This document shows, piece by piece, positions 60,369 through 64,000 of a DNA stretch of 64,000 nucleotides (its first letter is position 1; every line of letters begins with the position of its first letter). The notes under the pieces were generated by a model. That model worked only from the letters and a program-made list of their open reading frames with translations, was not told the origin of the DNA and did not search any database. The stretch comes from Inia geoffrensis. Taxonomy: Eukaryota > Chordata > Mammalia > Artiodactyla > Iniidae. The position numbers and the translations under genes were made by a program. Location of the stretch: positions 171,397,494 through 171,461,493 of the forward strand of contig CM070899.1 in the NCBI GenBank assembly GCA_036417435.1. Direction: 5' to 3'.

Positions 60369-63300
60369 AGTGTCAACAACAGAGCTCTGTTATCCAAGCT
60401 ATGTTGTGCTCAGAGAGCTGGAAGCTTGTCACATGGTTACATGGCTCGCTTATATTTGGAAAAAAGATTTGCACAAAATTCATTAAAAATATCCCATATT
60501 CTTTGTTTTTTGGAATATGTTTAAGGGTTGTGTTGTTAAGGATTAAATTGAGGTTGTACTGAGGACTAAGGAAGCGGGTTCTTTAGTAATTGGCACATCA
60601 GAAGTCCTCGGTGTATCCTAACAATTATCATTTTATTGTTAATTAAAATTTGTGAAGTTCAAAAGTTGTGTCTTGCCTTTTTAAGAAGTGATTTGTACTT
60701 ATCTGTAGCAAGAAATATTTGTTTAGATTTTTTCTTAACGATCTAAATATAAGTTTAAATAATTACTTTAGTTTCTCCATTAACAAATCAGTGGTTAATT
60801 CTGAAATCATTTTTAAGCCAAGGAGAAATCGATTTTTTGAAAGAAAATAGTTATAAGTGGTTTTTTAAAAAATAAGTCTGAATAAGCATTGTTTACTTAC
60901 CCATTGATTACTTATTTCACCCCAAAGGTAAAGCATTTTAAAATATCACCTCAGTGAGGTTTAAAACGTTACTGTTAGGCAAGATTGGTCAGATGGCAAA
61001 ATCTGTACATTTCAACAATCCGTACGTCAGAGTATTTTTTTCAGTAATGTTCAAAAGAAAAACCAATGGGTATTAGTCTCATAAGGAAGCCACACCTGAA
61101 CCAGATTGATTAGGCTGATTAAAATCATGTCATGATTAAAATCAGTGTACCTAATGGGTACATTTGGCCATTGGTGTGTGGTAGGGAAACTGAGCAGTGT
61201 AGAGGTACTTCCTGCAAAGCGAATGGCCTCTGTATTGTTGAAATGGTGATAGTGGTCAAGTCTTTGGGATAAAACTAATAATCTATGAGAAGTGGGCTTA
61301 CATTTTGGAACTAAATTTCAAGATTCCACTGTGCATGTAACAGGTGCAAAGATACATACTATTTGCTGTTCTCTGTGGTTAGATAGCTTCATAAATCAGC
61401 ACCATCTGTTGTTCTCAAAGACTCTTCTCTTGCCTTGGGTTGTGTGGAGTCATGTTGTGTATGTTTCAAGACAGGAAATGTTTCATTTCTGTGGTAAATG
61501 AAAATTTCATGGACTGTGTTCAGGGCTGTTTGCCATTCCATTTGATCAGTATTAGCTTGAGATGAGGATGTTAGGTATCCGGTTGAGGACATGCAGCTCA
61601 CATATAACATTCAATATCGCAGGTACTGAATACTTCTTCATTTAATCCAAAATTATTTGGTGTTGAGCTCTGGGTTCTGTGGAGCAAGTGTATATTATAA
61701 TGAACTGCACTGCCTTTAAAGGTATAACAGCTATTAATTTCCCTCTATAATATAATACAAGAAGATATTTTTATTCTAAAATGTCTTGTTTATTATCTCA
61801 TCTGTTCTTAAGAGTATTTGAATTCTTGTTTTTATATAAATGTTTTTACTCTAGTAGAATATAATGATCTTTAAGTAAAATTATATTACACATTTCCTGG
61901 TTTTATTTCTTTAGAAGTTTGCTATAGATTTATCATTTTCAGTTGTGAAATTCCCCTCCCCCCCAAATGTTTTCAGTTGTTTTCCACATATGATGGGAAA
62001 TTATTTTTCCCTGGCGATTTGGCCAATTAATCAAGTAGTGGAAACCTTAACACAAGAGCCTTCTGGAATCCAATTTGTGATACTTAGAGGACTTGGAAAC
62101 AGATTCCCCTTGGAATTTGTTTTCCGCCATATGTGATCCCCCCCCCAAAAGTGGTTTAATTCATGCTGTCAACATTTAAATAAATATTTTCTCTGGGGTG
62201 CTATGATTCACTAATAGTTAATGTCTCACATTAAATTCAGAAACTTTTGCAATTCTAAAATTCTAAAAAGGTGACAGAGATCATTTGGTTGAGCATTAGT
62301 GTAGCAATATAACTGAACCAGTCAAATTATTTCACTCTAAAAAATCATAATAAAAACACTTGAGGAAGAATATTGTAAATTTGTTTCCCAGGGTGTCATC
62401 AGAACTTTCGTTTGTTTTCTTGCTTCCTAAACATAAAAATCAGAGTCAGGTATGCAGGAAATTTGCGTACACAAGTATAAACTAAGTTTTTAAAAAACGT
62501 TTTAAAAATGATTAAATTATTCCTTAAAATTGTAGGCTTTTCTTTAAAGTAGTAACTATTCAAACTATTTAGATCCTTGGAACCCAAGAGTTTGAATGTT
62601 GACATGCAGGTGATTGCTTTCCGGGTGAAGATTTATTATGTTCTGTAAGGCAGACAATGTGCTTTTGCTTTCCTTGTTTGGTAAACAAACCAGTTACAAA
62701 GTTTGTCCTCTTAATACTTTATATGAGTGATGGAGGCAGGATTCAGATTTTAAGTGTTCTAATTACAGATCCTGTACTATTTTGCAATGGCATCCACTTT
62801 AGTATTTGGATATCATTAAAAAAAAAAAGCTCTGACTGTAGAGAAGATATATAGTGCTCATTAGGAAAAAATACAACTAGATGATTTTTGAAATTAAAAA
62901 GATAGAGGTTTAGCCGAATTTGGATTTCTTAAAGACATAGTTCCTGTGAGTACTTGTGATTTCAGAATATATCATCCATTGGTCCTTCAAGGACTTTTTC
63001 AATTGAAGGCGAGTCTTTATATTGTTAATATTATGGAAGAGAGTAAGATTATTAATTTTTATGAAAAGCAGAGAACAAATAGGTTCACATGAAGCTTTTA
63101 TCACCATTTGTCTAATACGAGTTTCTAACCTGATCTAAAACTCACTCTTCTCACCCAAGCTTATCAAATATTCATTTTTCTCTCACTTTTTTCTCTTCTT
63201 TGACTACTTGCCTCCTCCATCTTAAAAAAAAATTGCTTAGATCAATATTTTATGGTAGATAAAAGGTTAACAAAATCTTTTCCACCTCTGCATGAGAATG

Positions 63301-64000
63301 TAAACTTAGGTGGGTTTTTTTTGGCTCCCTTTTTCTGGAAACCTGTTAGTTTCCGTAAACTATCTTTGTATGGTAATTAAATTATTTTGATGGGTAATTT
63401 GCATCTAGACTCGAAAAACTGTAGCTAGCTGACAAACAGCTGTCCCTATGGTGGTGTCATGAGACATACTGGCTTCTCTGAGACAGGAGGCTCCCAAGCC
63501 AGGGTAGCGCTTTGCATCCAGCCCATGTGAGTCTCTTTCCCCCCCGCACCTGAGCTGTCATCTGGGGGACACACAGGAAGAGACCCTGGACGTCTTCAAG
63601 GATGGCTCCTGCCAAGGACAAAAGCGGGACACTGCCTTGCTGGCAAGTTGGGTTTCCTGCCTTTTATCCTTGGCAGTAAATCTGATGGCAGGTGGCATTT
63701 GGGGGTCTTGAGAGTCTGGATGTTGAGGTGCATCTAAAGAGCCTCTCTTGGTGGGTATTTCAAATATGTAGTCAGAATAAAATTAACATATATCATGCTG
63801 GAAGGCGTTTAATGAGAAAACTAGCAGTCTCTGTGTTCTCCTCCCCTGTGTTCCCCCAGCCCCTCTCCCCAGAGGCAGCAACTCCCAATTTATGCAGACG
63901 TTGGTTCTGCTATTTACTTCCATGTTTCTGAATAAAATATTTATGTTGCTCTTTCCTGGTTACCAGTTATTGACATCTGTTGACTTGCCATTTATGGAAG
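60369..64000. other. Intron to the end of the window, no confident feature
   Basis: AT-rich sequence. 60900-61250 looks repeat-free and holds two copies of TGATTAAAATCA (61116-61127 and 61133-61144). The last 180 bp may be an old LINE remnant. The next PARD3 exon was searched for by eye and not found. Confidence 0.4.

Overview
The window is mammalian nuclear DNA, almost certainly from a cetacean or a close relative. It is AT-rich, intronic and dense in interspersed repeats. Seventeen well-preserved tRNA-derived SINEs of the CHR type are present: short copies whose sense strand begins with a tRNA-like head ('gcttccctggtggc...') and ends in '...taccgcaaaa', and long copies ending in '...cccaacgcagccaaaaataaataa'. 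The short type is, from memory, characteristic of whales, dolphins and hippopotamus. I cannot name the species.

The only protein-coding content I can support is two internal exons of PARD3 (par-3 family cell polarity regulator) on the + strand, at 9299-9477 and 29121-29252. They encode consecutive stretches of the linker between the N-terminal oligomerisation domain and the first PDZ domain. All other sequence is PARD3 intron: at least 9.3 kb before the first exon, 19.6 kb between the two, and at least 34.7 kb after the second. The next exon, whose product should begin DEDGTEEDNS, was not found before the window ends.

Layout: 1-9298 holds a GC-rich patch, an old hAT-like DNA transposon (about 4329-5670), two dinucleotide microsatellites, MIR fragments and three SINEs, one of which ends about 150 bp upstream of the exon. 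9478-29120 holds SINEs, L1 fragments and, most notably, an inverted repeat with arms of roughly 370-400 bp at 17224-17592 and 19011-19411. 29253-64000 holds a SINE/L1 cluster (37.1-42.4 kb) that includes a 5'-truncated L1 with a 19-bp target-site duplication and a chimeric SINE, then a block of older L1, L2 and MIR remnants (48.0-51.2 kb), and several more SINEs.

No RNA gene, CRISPR array, complete mobile-element gene, second protein gene or previously undescribed gene system was found. The points most worth a second look are the large inverted repeat, the chimeric SINE, CpG-decay-generated splice-acceptor-like sites in antisense SINEs, the strong antisense bias of the SINEs relative to PARD3, and a 147-codon unexplained antisense open frame at 21279-21719. 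Family names for old repeats come from memory of consensus sequences and need RepeatMasker confirmation.
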